The notes below the pieces were generated by a model. The model did no database searches. It was not told where the DNA came from and saw nothing but the letters and a program-made list of their open reading frames with translations. 64,000 nucleotides of DNA from Epiperipatus broadwayi (Eukaryota; Onychophora; Udeonychophora; Euonychophora; Peripatidae), in the NCBI GenBank assembly GCA_028023455.1, contig JAQFVV010006305.1, positions 3,465,001 to 3,529,000 on the forward strand. The letters run 5' to 3'. The translations under genes and the position numbers were made by a program. This document shows, one piece after another, positions 24,455 through 37,205 of this stretch; position 1 is the stretch's first letter; each line of letters begins with the position of its first letter.

Positions 24455-25144
24455 GGGTATTAAAGAGCACAGATTTTCACATGACCCACCACTCTCCACT
24501 CTATCTAATAACACTGATAAACTCAAGCACACATATGCTGAAAAGATAAATAATCACCAATATACGTATTTCATGCTAAACCAGCAATAATCAGTTGGTC
24601 CAGATTATCATCTCCCACACATATATACTATATGTGCTCAGATATATATTAAGATAGACAATCTTTATACTTTAATGGACAGGCTCCAATCTACTACACA
24701 CTGCAACTCTTCAACCATCCATCCAATTGAAAATCTGATGATGGAATGCTCAAAGGCCACCCTGAGGCTGAGATTCTTGTCACACCCAGGTGGGTGTGAC
24801 AAGAATCTCGGCCTCAAGGTGGTCTTTGAGCATTCCATCATCAGATTTTCAGCCTCAGGGTGGCCTTTGAGCATTCCATCATCAGATTTTCAATTGGATG
24901 GATGGTTGAAGAGTTGCAGTGTGTTTAGATTGGAGCCTGTCCATTAAAGTATAAAGATTGTCTATCTTAATATATATCTGAGCATGGAGATGCTAATCTG
25001 GACCAACTGATGATTGCTGGGTTAGCCTGAAATACGTATATTGGTGATTATTTATCTTTTCAGCATATATATGCTTGAGTGTATCAGTGTTATTAGATAG
25101 AGTGGATAGTGGTGGGTCATGTGAAAATCTGTGCTCATATACCC
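24455..25144. mobile_element. 690-bp foldback (long-TIR MITE-like) element, family A
   Basis: The whole element is an imperfect palindrome. The left arm 24,455-24,788 is the reverse complement of 24,793-25,144 around an AGGT loop. The outer ends are GGGTAT...ATACCC, each flanked by TA, consistent with a TA target duplication as made by Tc1/mariner-type transposases. Matched blocks include GAGCACAGATTTTCACATGA, AAGATAAATAATCACCAATA and CTTTATACTTTAATGGACAG. The right arm has an extra 41-bp tandem duplication (24,811-24,851 and 24,852-24,892), which explains its greater length. The frames at 24,665-24,947 are by-products of the palindrome and do not look coding. Arm identity is high, so the element or its inversion is probably young. 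Confidence 0.85.
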
Positions 25145-25146
25145 TA

Positions 25147-25835
25147 CATATTACATATATAGACACATGGTATATAATAAGCCTGTGTTTCAGTTATAAA
25201 ACCTTTAATAATATTCCTTATTCATGAAAAACATTAATATATATAATTGGACATAAATAATATTGTTATTTAAAAAATGATTTGTTTTGTTCTTCTTTCA
25301 TTAGTCTACTTCTAATGCATACATAATAATATTCCATTAATAATGAAAGTTCATGTTCTGAAATGAAGTAAAGTGAAGTAGTTACCAGAAAACTGTGATA
25401 ATGCTCCCTGAGAGAATATTCTATAGATGTTTTTTTAAAAAAAGAAAGTGATATCCCAATATAGGGTTAGGGAAGTTAAATTCTGGGTTTATTTAAATAA
25501 ATACAATATAGATGAATGTTAAAAGAGACCAACTAAAAGATGATTTATCAACAAGATACCTTACATAAAACCATGATATAAGTGACATAAAGTCATCATT
25601 ATCAATATCTATTCTAATTAAATTTAATTAATTGAAATTCAACTTTCAATTAATCTTATTTAAACTGAAACATGTATACTGTTTATAAAATAACTTGGTT
25701 ATACACCATAAGTGTTTATTGTATATTAATGTATGAGACATCAGTGGAGATACCATCAATACCATCATGGGATTAAATTTCCTATACAAAATATATCATA
25801 ATAACCATCATTGTGAACCATTATTACTGTAGAAT
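25147..25835. other. Unassigned AT-rich DNA between foldback A and LINE copy 2
   Basis: No coding frame. Contains TAATTGAAATTCAACTTTCAATTA near 25,629-25,653, a small palindrome, and nothing else I can name. Confidence 0.4.
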
Positions 25836-28525
25836 GAAGATCTCTCCAAATTTAAAACAGTTTTTCTGATCTCTGGCCTCTTTCTATATCTAGCTGTCTT
25901 ATCTTTTACCTCTTTTCCACATGTTTCCAGCACAATTCTTATTTTATCCATCCAATACACATGTGGTCTTTTTGTAGGTCATTTACAATCTCTTGCAATC
26001 CAGTTTAACATTTCAACTGTTCATTGATTATAATTTCTTCTAGCAATACATCCAATACTATTCTTTAGTTTTATCAGCAACACCTATTCATTCTTTCAGT
26101 CATTATATTTCATCTTTGAACCCTTCTTGTTATTTCTAATATATTTCTCTCCCCACTTCATTGGGTGGTTTGAAATCTCTTGTGCTATTCTTCTGTTAAA
26201 TGATCAAGTCTCAGATCCACAAACAAAGATTGTAAAACATTTCTATTAAATACCCTTCCTTTTTAAATGACTAGATAGGTATATTTTCTTTTAACGTTAT
26301 TTTTATCATAATCATTCTTTCTACATTTAAATCTATGATTAATTTCACATCATGTCTCCATCTGTAATAACAATGTGACCGAAGTATCTGTAGTTGTTAA
26401 TTTGTAATTCATCATTATTAATCTTTACTTTTTTATTTCAAAAAAATCCATTGAACATTACTTTAGGTTTATTTAGCATTCCCTTTAGCCCTATTCTTTT
26501 ATTTTCATCTGATAACTCTTGCAATTACCTGACATGCTAAATCATTATTTACCACACTTTCCTCAAATTTTAGATGACTCCATTTCTTTTTACTCTTTTA
26601 TCTTCCCATTTTGATCCCCAAGATATTTCTTATAAAAATGGTGCAATAAGTTTTGAAAATATGGGGTCATTCTGTGATATACTCTTCTCAAGGTTACTGT
26701 TCATAATACCACTATGTAATTTAAGCATTGACATTGTATTTTGATAAATTTTTTTCAGAATCTGACATTACCCAAGTCTACATCATAATGAATTAATGAT
26801 TCAGTCAATTAAAAGCCTTTTTATTATCTACAAATCCAAAGCACAATGGCAACTTACATTCATTGGTCTTTTTATTATCTAGAAATCCAAAGCACAATGG
26901 CAACTCACATTCATTGGTACTTTCTATAGTTTCTCTCATACTTGGATTTAAACCAGTGTGCTAAAAACATTTTTAAATCTAGATTGTTTTTTCAGTTAAT
27001 TAAAATCAATGTTTGTTGTAGATAAGTTGTAATTAACTTGGTAAAAATTTTGTATGAACTGGTAAAAAGGGCTGATAATTTTAATTTTCAATATTTCCTT
27101 TATTTTTTTCATTGTAAATATTAATATTAGCAATGCATTCTTCCAATCAACTAGAACATTTTTATCATTTAGACCTTTGGTATATAATTTTGCCATGATT
27201 TTTCTATTTCTTTTGCTTCTTTTAAGATATTGGTTATAATTCTATCATTATGAAGAGCTTTTTCCTTCTTCATAGATTTAACTACATGTCATTTAAAATC
27301 CTGGAAAATTCAATGTAGGAATTGTAGAGGATACTTTTTCTTGTTTTTTTATTGCTATACAATTCTTTACAAAATTCTTCTGCACATTTTTTGATGCCAT
27401 TTCTTCTTTTAGTAACAGTTCTATTTTTTCTTCATATTGCAAAATCAAGTTAACTTCTAATACAAAGATCTTGTTTTATACTTTGATAGCTTTAACACCT
27501 TCTATAGTCTTCCTTGATAAATCACAATTATATTTTCTTATATTATTATTAACACTTTTTCATATTATTTTACAAAATTCTAGATATTCAATATTTCTAG
27601 TGAATCATCTTTATATTTTCATATGCTTTATTTTCTTCATAACACTAGAAATTTTCCAGATCAATTGCTGCTTTTTGTATCAAATATGTTTGTTGCATTT
27701 CTTAATGCTTTATCAGTTATTTTCCTATAGATATCATTCAAATGCGAACCATCTTCAAAATATGTTAATATTTAAAACAATTTGCAAGTTCTTATTTAAA
27801 TTTATTGGAATGTTTCTAAAGATTAGGAATAATAACTTTGAATACTGTTTTTCTTAATAATTTTTGTCTCTAGTTTTGAATTAATATGTATCTTACATCT
27901 CACTAACCAATAAACACTTCCTATGTTGAATTTATTTAGAATATTACAATTTTGAAGTACATATTTTCTGGTAGTCAAAAAGTAATCCAATTCTTTTGTA
28001 TTTTCATTTGGATGATCCCATGTCTATTTCCATTTGCTACTTTTTTCAAAGAAGTTTCTTTATATGAACTTCACAAATCTCCACCCTCTCTCAATTTCTA
28101 TCATTGCAAGCAAATTTGCCAGTAACATTTTCATCTTTTTATCATTTACCAATTATAGGATTAAAGTCTCCCATAAATTTTTTTTATAAATGTTGTTTAA
28201 TCTGATCAAAACCTTTGGTACATTCATATAAAAATCTTCTACTTCTTCATCACAATGAGAACTTGTTAGGTCATAAATTTGAATTATCTATACTGGATAT
28301 CTTCCATTAAGTTAAATAATTATTCTTCCACTCTGTCAGATATACCATTAATCTCCACAGTGTTCATCTTCCATTTTTTATTTATATTGAATCCTACTCC
28401 ACTTGTACTCCTAATATCTGTGCCTTTGTAGTGTAGGACATGCCTTCTTTTTAAATGAATAATGTCTTCATCTTCTTTTAACTTCACAAAGTTCAACAAT
28501 ATTTAATTCAAGAGTAAAGGATTTT
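25836..28525 (-). pseudogene. RTE-like LINE copy 2, decayed (EN and RT)
   Basis: Read on the minus strand, this follows the copy at 37.2-43.45 kb from mid-endonuclease to the 3' end without the nested insertion. Examples are MAKLYTKGLNDKNVLVDWKN (27,196 downward; cf. LAKLYTKCLNDKDVLENWKN) and MKKEKALHNDRIITNILKEA just before it. The 3' end near 25,840 also matches. Many frameshifts and stops are present, so it is non-functional. Codons over the RT active site carry a 51-bp tandem duplication at 26,818-26,919. Decay is much greater than in the copy at 37-43 kb, implying an older insertion. Its intact junction at 27,217-27,232 serves as an empty-site reference. Confidence 0.85.
26818..26919. 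repeat. 51-bp tandem duplication inside LINE copy 2
   Basis: TTTTTATTATCTACAAATCC and the next 31 bases occur twice head to tail with three or four differences. The unit covers the RT motif-A region of the relic and is single-copy in the other two copies, so it arose locally after insertion. Confidence 0.85.
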
Positions 28526-28529
28526 TTTT

Positions 28530-31500
28530 CCAATCCTTGCAATCTTCATTCACTTAAAAGTTATTGCATTAATAAGTGCCTTAATAAGAGGTCATTATTT
28601 AAAATGGTAATTGTGTCCATACTGAGGGATATTTAGAACTCTGCCATTGACCATCAGCTACTGCCTTGGCTAATGGTTGTAAAGTAATCAGCCAATAGAG
28701 ACCATAATTTACTTTTATGTGTCATGATTGTAAATATCTTATAAAAGAATTCATTCACATTCATTCTGCCTTCAAGAAAACAATATTTCAGTTAAGAAAT
28801 ATTGGGTAACTGAGAAGAAAGATCATGCTATTTCTCGATCTTAAACTCAAAGGTAAAAATATAACAAACCCAACATGCTAGTTGATGCATGGTGGTGAGC
28901 ACTCCATTCATGTTTATACTATATAAATAATCATATAATAAGCAGCTGCAGTGACAAGAACAGTGGACATGATATCCTGATCAGTTCTTCTAAAACCTGA
29001 AAGAGGACTCAATGGATATCCTTTCAGTTAACAACAAATTCCTTTCTGCAGCCACTATATATAAACATACTAAATTAAAGTTTTTCATGGACTTATATAT
29101 TTATATTAGATTTTACTAGGCATATTTGTGATAACCATGAATTGGGTTACAGATCCTGATATAAATTTAAATGGAAAATAAAAACAAAAGTAGGCAGGGA
29201 TTTAAATTAAAAAAATAATTTAGAAATAAAGGTTTCAATGTAATATTATAATAATCACAAAAGTTTAAACAAAATATTGATAAAATAATCAAACATGTTT
29301 ATACATCATGTAAAAAAATATATGTCCCCAATATATATGTATAAATAACAAATGTCTAGCTTTATTTGCTTATTTATTTAGAGCATTTTAACTCTGAAGA
29401 ATAATTAAAAAGAGGGTTGAATAAACTACTTTTGTAATTGTTTATGGCTGGAAATTGAACTAAATTTTATATTCAATATTGCAGGATATATAAATTTGCT
29501 AGTGTGACCTCCACCTCAATACCTCTTATCTAAGATTATATGGTTCATTATAGTGGCCAGAGGATTAATCTTTGGTGATTACATTCAGTTTTATCTTGTA
29601 GAAATCAGTGGGTCATTTTAAAAATATAATTGCCTAATATATATTTGGTGATAATCATAATTTATATTAGTCTAGATTTTCAAGTTATAAATTGCTTATT
29701 TGAAAAAACTAAAAAAATATAAAAAGTTATAATATGGTGAACAGTTTATTATTCATGGAAGCCACAAGATTTTAAGAATTTGTAGAACAAAGTGAAAAAA
29801 TGTGATGTTTTAAAAAAATATTCTGTATAGATTAGCAGATTGGCTTCTAAGTATTGGAAAATATGTTTTTTTTTGTCAGGTGAGTGGCAACAAATAAAAG
29901 GCTTAAAACAATTATTTTTTTGAAAGATTACAAATTTCAAATATCAAAGTTGGCTGAATAAAAAGAATATCAGCAACATCCCATCAGCTGTTTCTAAGAA
30001 CAAATCCTGACTGCATTAATAGTAAAATCATTATCCTTCAGTCTACAGAAGTAATGAAGAAAGCCACAATGCAGGAGAGTATATTTCAGTATATTTTTAT
30101 TTTGAAAGATAAATCACTTCAGTCTACAGAACTAATGAAGGAAGCCACACTATGAAAGAGCACATTTCAATATATTCTCATTTTAAATAATAAATCCTAT
30201 CTACAATTATAGATTTCTCAGATCAATTGGCTAGGAATTGCTAAATTTGCTTCAGCTCATTGCTTTCTAGCCAAGTCTTAAATTATAGCCCATTAATTTC
30301 AGTAACAAATGATGTGTTATCAGAATTAAGCTGCTTTGATGCTCTGGAATATATCATCCAATGGGAAAAAATAAATAATTCACAAACGAATTCAGAGAAA
30401 ACAATGCTGAAAAAGTGAGTTCTATTATTTTTAACAGAGGACTTTTCAGTTAAAGAAAAAAGTTGACCGGCAAATGTGTTTGGAAACGGTAATTAATAAT
30501 CATAAGTGAATTCACAATCACAGTTATTAGTATCAGTAAGATTAAATCATTACAATTTGAAAAAAAATCTAATTTGAAATATAGATAATTTGTAAAAGAA
30601 TAAATATCCCTATAAATTTTCAAATTGTCTACATTTCAAATAATAAACAAAAAATAAAGCGCCAAATATAAAATAAAAAAGTAAATTACATCTATAAAAA
30701 ATAAATCTGCAATAAATTTACAGATAGTAGATTTTTTTTTCCTTTTTATTTTGAAATTCAGGAGACTTCCTCTCGTGAAGGTAAATCAAGATGAAATTTT
30801 TTATTTTCTTTTAGCGTTAATATTTTTTTATATATTAACGTTTACGTTGAAAGGAGGATAAATATGAAACATTAGTCAGATATTGCGTTCTGTAATTTAA
30901 TAAATAGTAATTTCTTAGATATTGATGAATAATAAACTACAAATAAATGTATCATTTAACTATAGGATAATTACATATCTGACAAACATATCCATAGAAA
31001 CTATCCAATATATCTAAATATAACTTTGATATAGTTATTGATTTCTTTATTATATTTGCATTTAATAAATATGTTGTTAATTTACATTAGTGTGATCATC
31101 ATACTCTGGCTAAATCTAGAAACAATAAGGGATGCAAAAAGAAATATGATCAAATTTTAGAATAGCCTTTCACTAAGTATCATGATCTTTAGCAGGACAA
31201 AAAATAAATAAAGAGCCATAATATACCCTAGTATTACAAGATGCATCTGACAATATAATCAATACTTTAAAAAAGATGTGATAGAATATTTCCAAAATAT
31301 TGTCATGTTCTTGGTTTGATCATTCTTGAAGGTTAGTTTCTGCAATATTATGTATGCTTGCAAACTACTATTTGGTAAAAAATTAGCATCATGATACTTT
31401 TGATCACTTAATTTGAGACATGATGCTGAATATCATCACATATATCATTTATTTACATTTGATTATTGTTATATTTTTCTCTATTAGGTAATACTTCCTT

Positions 31501-31560
31501 TATGATATATAAACAAATAATTCTCAATCCTGGATAGGTTTAAGAGAATTTACTTTTCCC
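28530..31560. other. Unassigned DNA with a local tandem duplication
   Basis: No coding frame. 28,600-29,060 is less AT-rich than its surroundings and includes CTTATAAAAGAATTCATTCA, a promoter-like TATA context. It could be an old LTR or other regulatory relic, but terminal repeats were not found. A tandem duplication at 30,036-30,195 is listed separately. Confidence 0.35.
30036..30195. repeat. 81-bp tandem duplication
   Basis: Two adjacent units begin CTTCAGTCTACAGAA (30,036 and 30,117) and align through AATGAAG(A/G)AAGCCACA and on to the T-rich end, with about 80 percent identity by eye. No coding content; the single-copy origin is unknown. Confidence 0.8.
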
Positions 31561-31562
31561 CT

Positions 31563-31640
31563 ATGCAGTTTGACACAATGGTTGAATGATGGACTTGAGA
31601 GCTAAAACCTGTCATGCTAGACAGTTGAATATCATATGAC
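31563..31640 (+). repeat. Possible tRNA-derived SINE head
   Basis: CACAATGGTTGAATGATGGACTTGAGAGCT resembles the A-box/anticodon half of tRNA-derived SINEs. About 45 bases later GACAGTTGAATATC is a degenerate B box. It lies just left of foldback family B. The match is weak and single-copy here. Confidence 0.25.
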
Positions 31641-31720
31641 CTTCTGGTCATCTAACCATTTAACTATAATGCTAATAAACATCACATGATCACCATTTTC
31701 TCAGCTTGCTCATAACTGTT

Positions 31721-32140
31721 ATTAAAACAGGAAAAACTCTCTATATGTATTTCCAGTGCAAGCCAGAGTGATCAATGGATGCCCAGAAGGCTTGTGCATA
31801 AAATCCCCATCTAGTGCCTGTGGCCTTCATCAGTAAGGAGCCTTGAATCTGACAGAACTGCACTTATATCTTAGGATCTAATGCAACCCTCCAGCAACCA
31901 CCTTTTATTTCTACTTAACTACAAAACTATGGGTCTTAAATTGAAAACACTATAATATTTTCAATCCAAGCTCATTAGCTAATATAGTCAGTGATGAAGT
32001 CCACAAGCCAGAAACTAGTCTGGGGATATTGGATGAGTAGGCACTAGATAGGTATTTTATGCACAAGCCTTCTGGCATCCATTGAGTACTCTGGCTTGCA
32101 CTGAATGGCAATATGTATAGAGAGTTTTGCCTGTTTTAAT
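31721..32140. mobile_element. 420-bp foldback element, family B
   Basis: The ends ATTAAAACAGG(A/C)AAAACTCTC are inverted copies. Arms of about 110-150 bases (31,721-31,832 and about 31,990-32,140) pair over blocks such as AGTGCAAGCCAGAGT, CAATGGATGCC and AGAAGGCTTGTGCATAAAAT, separated by about 155 unrelated bases. A shorter relative lies at 47,032-47,228 and shares ATTGGATGAGTAGGCACTAG. No coding capacity, so a non-autonomous foldback or MITE is inferred. The target duplication is not clear. Confidence 0.75.
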
Positions 32141-32144
32141 TATA

Positions 32145-35100
32145 GTGCTGTATAATTTTTCATATTAGTAAACAACAGACACAAAAGCTAAAAAAGTCCC
32201 AAAATTAAAACATGATTCATCACCTCCAATGCTCAAACATTCCTAACATTTTAATATTTTATATATATAAAAGAATTGCATTCTTTAAACAATTAGAAAC
32301 AAAACAAAAATTCTTTTACATATCATATATTTACCATTTTCTGGGAAGAGGGGGGGGGGTAATTAAAAAGGCTGAGTAAATAAAATTTTTAGTTTCAGAG
32401 AATCTCATTTTCAACTGGCACATGCCCTCAAATCATTACTCACAATCCATAAATAACAAAGTATATTTATGTAAGACACATTAATTGTATTGTTGGAAAG
32501 TGTAAAAAATGTCACATATGTATTTAATAAAATATGCTGTTCTTTCAATGAATAAATAAATACCAAATATTTCTACATAGGTAGATAAAGAAGATGATAA
32601 TGTTTTTATTCTTATTATTTGAATACATGAAAGTGTATATATATATGTTTTCACTTATAACTGCATAAAATACACATTTACTTTATTTAAAAACAATTTA
32701 ATTTGTTTATAAACTGGCTTTTTTATTTTGTCATATCAATGAGTAATTCAGATAATGTTTTAGTCATGCATTTGGAAAACACCTTTAACTCTTTTATTAT
32801 TATTATTATTAGCAACTGTTAACTCAAGTTTATAATAGATAGCACTAGAGTAGAAAAAAAGAGAAATACTCTTATTAGTAGTAAGCTTGAAAAAATGTTT
32901 TATGTTTGAGTTTTGCATTATACAGTATAGTCAAACTATATATATATATATGCATATTAAATGATATATTGGAAACATTTTATAGATAATTCTCTAACAA
33001 ATGAGAGTTGATACACGATTATCAAACATTTTGTAAGCATTTCATTCTATTACTCTTTAATACAGATTTTAAAAACATCTGCTACTCAAAATCATTATAA
33101 GCAATATATGTGATGCCATAATAAGTACCGGTATATATAATTTTTGAAACGATATATTATAACATAATAATAAAAAAGAATCAATCATCTTGTCAGCAAG
33201 TGATTAATTTGTAAAAGCCAATGTAGTTTTAGTGTCTTCAAACATTAGTATCATCGATCATTACTGACATTTGCAAAATTAATGTAGGAATTACAAAATA
33301 AAGAATTAAAAATCCTGTTAATTATGAAACTTAGTATTATAAATCTTTACAACGTCCTAAAAGAATTTAAACATCAAAATATTGAAATAAAAATGTCATT
33401 TAACTTAAAATACTATTTATGAAAATAAATATAAATTTTATGTTTAAGACATAAAAAGAAACATACGCAAAAGGAAAATAAATAAATAATTTACAATAAG
33501 CTTGTTTTGAAAAAAAAAAAATCTATAAAACCCATCTCAGTAACAAACCAGTAAAAAAAAATATAATACTAAAAAGATTACATGCATAAAAATTGTGAAT
33601 GAAAGATCTTATAAAATTGCACTGTGTGGCAATAAACCGGCAGTTTCAGGAGCTAAAGGCTCCTATATATTTCTTAATTAAATCCATTTTTAAAGAGTGT
33701 CAATTTGGTTAAGTGAATAGAAATAATTTGCTTATTTTTCCGTCAGGTGTTCGAATGGCACATGTCTTCATGAGAAATTAACTATATGATTATGTTTAAA
33801 TATAATATCAAATAAATTTCTAAAAAATACGTTGTTGTTGAATAATGTAATATTTCTAAAATTCATGAATAAAGATTAATTATTATATATATATATATTA
33901 TTACATTGCAGCAAATAAAAATGAAGAAAATTCCTATGAATCTATCAATTAACTAATCAAAATATATGAGTTCAACAGATTAAAAATGTGCATAAGAAGT
34001 CATCATTTTCTATTATAATATAGTAAAAAAATCATTCCTTAGTGATTTTAAATATCTTAAACTTTTTACTGAATATGAAAGCAGTTAATGAGTTAGATTA
34101 CCAATCCCCAGCTCATTTCATATAATACGTGGCATTTCATACTGTTAGACAACAATAATCTAACATCTTTTTAAAAATGATAAAAGTAAGAAAATATCTG
34201 AAAAATTGTTGGAACTCTTAAATTCTATTTTTATGAAAAACTGTTTGGCCTTAAAAGTACAGTAAAAATATAAATTAAGCTTTTTTAAAAAAAAGACCAC
34301 TGCAAAGCAAAAACCTTTCCAACATCACTTCCTAGAGAAATAGTAAAAAAGAATGTATTATCATCAGGCTTGTAAGCTGTAAGGTGATGAGTATTTAAGT
34401 AGTTTCCAGTCCTTTGTTTTATCTTCTTCAATAGCTAGCTATTTATTTATTCATCAGTATTAAATATTTGTGTTGCTTATACAATTACCTGAAAAAAATA
34501 CTAAGTCTGATTAGAATTACATTGTAAATTTTACATGACTTATCTTTAAATTGAAATCATAGTTACATCAAGTGGATGCATATCATGTTACCATAAAACC
34601 TCAATTTCAGACAAATTTGATCTTTCTTTGATAATAAAAAAAACAAATTAAATTTGTGTTCAAATTTTCTAGAATTGTTTATGAAGTTTATTTATTTATT
34701 TATTTATTTATTCTCTTGTATCTTGCCAATATTTGTAAACTGCAGCAACTGTCTTTATATAATAAATGAATTCACATCTTAAGGTCTGAGTAAATATGTG
34801 TAAAAATCAACAATATTTCATGATATTTTGTAACCTGATCAGAAAAAAAATTCCAGATTTTCTAAATTCTGTCCCTATTTTTTTTAAAGACTTAAATCCC
34901 AAAAATGTCTAACAAAATTTAGTTATCCTATTTTTAAAATCTAAATAAAGCCAGATCTTTCTAAATGAATACTGTAAAAAATTATGTAGTTATTATTATC
35001 TTGTGTCCCTAAATTATTTTTTAATGTAAAGATAAATTTTATTATCAATCATAAAATTACTAGTAATGATGATTAATCATTAGTAGATACTTTTTTTTTG

Positions 35101-36428
35101 TATAATATAAAAGTCCTAAAGTTACCTCATGATAATACTTTTATCCCATTTATTTCAGAATAAAAAATAAATAAACAGAAACGAATATTCTGGGTGTATA
35201 TTAAATCGAAAATAATAATTAACAAATCTGTTTTTTTTTAATATAACTTCAATGACCACAAATTAGTATTTTATAACTTATTCACTCTTGATAGATTTAT
35301 AATAAATTTAAGCATCTTAAAAATTTCAATAATTTATTTCTATGATTGGTGCAATATATAAATAATTCCATCTTATTTTCTTCTATTAGAAATCTTCAGG
35401 AACAAAATAAAGATATTAATAATTTATTGTTAGTAATTGTTTATTTATTTAATCAGATAAAGTTCAATCATCAATATAGCAAGCATGTGTCATATACCTA
35501 TAATTAAAAAAATTATGTCACAAATTCATTTGGAAATCTGTTGCATGCAAAAAATGATCTATTGTATGAACTAAACCAATTGATAAGATTTTTTTCATCA
35601 TAATTTATTTGTCAAAGTTAAATTCAATGCATCAATTCAAGAACCTTTCACTTTTTAGTCTACTTTTTAATCATTCAAAAGTATTTAATTGTTTAAAAAA
35701 ATATTAATCACTTTCTTTCTCTTCCCTCTACATATCTTTCAAACAAACCTTTCAAAAACTCTCTATCTTAAAAATATTTCCAGTAAAATTCTTTTTCCAT
35801 ATCATAGTTTTTTAAATAAATAATGTGTTGACATTTACCTTTTTTAATAATTTAAAACATTTAACATTAACCATCCAACTTATTTTTTTCTTTTTCATCT
35901 AATTACACATCTTAAACATTCAATATTTTGTTCTATTGTTTCCCAATGATCCAAATCTCTATATAAAATTTAACTCTAAACAAATTAATGTGTCTGTTTA
36001 ATAATTATAACTTTAATGACCACAAAATAGTATTCTACATTTTACTTAAAAGCCTATTTAATAGATATAACCCTCATTCTAATATTTTGTCATTATTTCT
36101 AAGGGTCAGATAACTATCTCAATATTTAAAAAAAATACTAACAATATCTATTACTTATATTCAGTTCTATTAGTTTTAATTACTTATCACTTTTATCCAC
36201 AAATATTGATCTAGATGATTTTATTTCTAGATTATCATAGCTGACATTAATGTGAAGGCTATATCATGAGAAAAACTAACACAATGAACTTTTCTTCTGC
36301 CAATTCTAAATACACCTTCAGCAAAATATCATTCATTAAAAATTTTATTTACATAATAACAATAATCCCGTATAACTAATAGGTACAAAAACTATATAAA
36401 CATACAAATATCTTTTGATTTATATATA
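32145..36428. other. Unassigned AT-rich DNA
   Basis: Long gene-free stretch. Simple features only: G10 at 32,350-32,359, short TA runs at 32,637-32,647, 32,936-32,951 and 33,886-33,899, and a TTTA repeat (about seven units) at 34,686-34,712. A possible tRNA-like head is at 33,704-33,760. No frame over 60 codons and no element similarity recognised. Confidence 0.4.
33704..33760 (+). repeat. Possible tRNA-derived SINE head
   Basis: TTGGTTAAGTGAATAG resembles an A box, and 33 bases later GGTGTTCGAATGGC resembles a B box; the spacing suits a tRNA-like promoter. Just upstream is a small perfect hairpin (GGAGC / GCTCC near 33,639-33,653). Single copy, so tentative. Confidence 0.3.
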
Positions 36429-36893
36429 GGGGATTTGAACTCAGACTTTCAAGCAACCTTCAACTATCCACACTATCTCATATTACTGATACAAATGACC
36501 ACATACATGTAGAAAAGATAAATAATCACCAATATATGTATTTCATGCTGAACCAACACTCAGTCCAGATTATCATCTCCCCCACACATATATAATCAGT
36601 GCTCAGTTTATATTAAGATAGCAAATCTTCATATCCTAATGGACAAACTTCAATCTACTCCAACCTCCAACTCTTCAGACATCCATACCATTGAAAATCT
36701 GATGATAGAATGTCCCAATCCCATGATGATGCCAATATTCTACACATCCCTCTTCTATGTATTTAAATGTATACTGCCCTATACATGAGGGGTCAGAGTG
36801 ACTTGAGGCCAACATGGGCATAACAACAATATTGGCATCATCATGGGATTTGGACATTCTATCATCAGATTTTCAATGGTATGGGTGGTTTTA
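36429..36893. mobile_element. Foldback family A, diverged partial copy
   Basis: Collinear with the left half of the 690-bp element at 24,455 (shared AAGATAAATAATCACCAATA, CCAGATTATCATCTCCC and TTGAAAATCTGATGATAGAA). The central hairpin has a different loop region, and the right arm stops at about 36,893, soon after TTTTCAATGGTATGGGTGG. The left end again follows TATATA. The inner pair CCATGATGATGCCAATATT / AATATTGGCATCATCATGG is well conserved. Frame 36,675-36,857 is a by-product of the palindrome. Confidence 0.75.
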
Positions 36894-37158
36894 GGCACCT
36901 ATCTAAAAGAAAAACTGTATGTTGACTTAAACAAAAAAACAACAACTTATTATTAGTTTCATCTTTAGCTCAGTTCTACCACAACCACTTATCAGTGCAG
37001 AAGTCAGATCAATCTCACATTACAGATACATTAGATTCGAATCTCAATCAAGAACATATCACTATTCTACAAGATCATTGCTATTGACATTTTAAAGGTT
37101 ATTACAATCATTTTATTTTTATAATAAAAAATTGCATAAATTTATCAATTTCATGAGT

Positions 37159-37160
<2 letters not shown>
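36894..37160. other. Spacer with a possible minus-strand tRNA-like motif
   Basis: On the minus strand GAGATTCGAATCTAATG (37,029-37,045) is a B-box-like sequence. It is followed downstream by about 100 less AT-rich bases and then a T-rich tail near 36,930-36,950, as in some SINEs. No A box could be placed with confidence. Confidence 0.25.

Positions 37161-37203
<43 letters not shown>
37161..37203. repeat. (TA)n microsatellite at the 3' end of RTE-like LINE copy 1
   Basis: About 43 bases of TA repeat starting right after GGCCGATGA, the 3' end of the LINE on the minus strand. RTE-type LINEs often end in short tandem repeats rather than poly(A). Whether this tract is the tail or pre-existing target is not resolved. 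Confidence 0.9.

Positions 37204-37205
<2 letters not shown>

Noticed and set aside
24665-24947. Two overlapping frames on opposite strands with shared peptides
   Set aside because: Both arise from the foldback palindrome, so the similarity reflects inverted DNA and not a protein.
27471-27857. 128-codon plus-strand frame rich in F, L and I
   Set aside because: Lies antisense to the lysine-rich linker of LINE copy 2; a shadow of the relic on the other strand. The same applies to plus-strand frames within 37,400-43,250.
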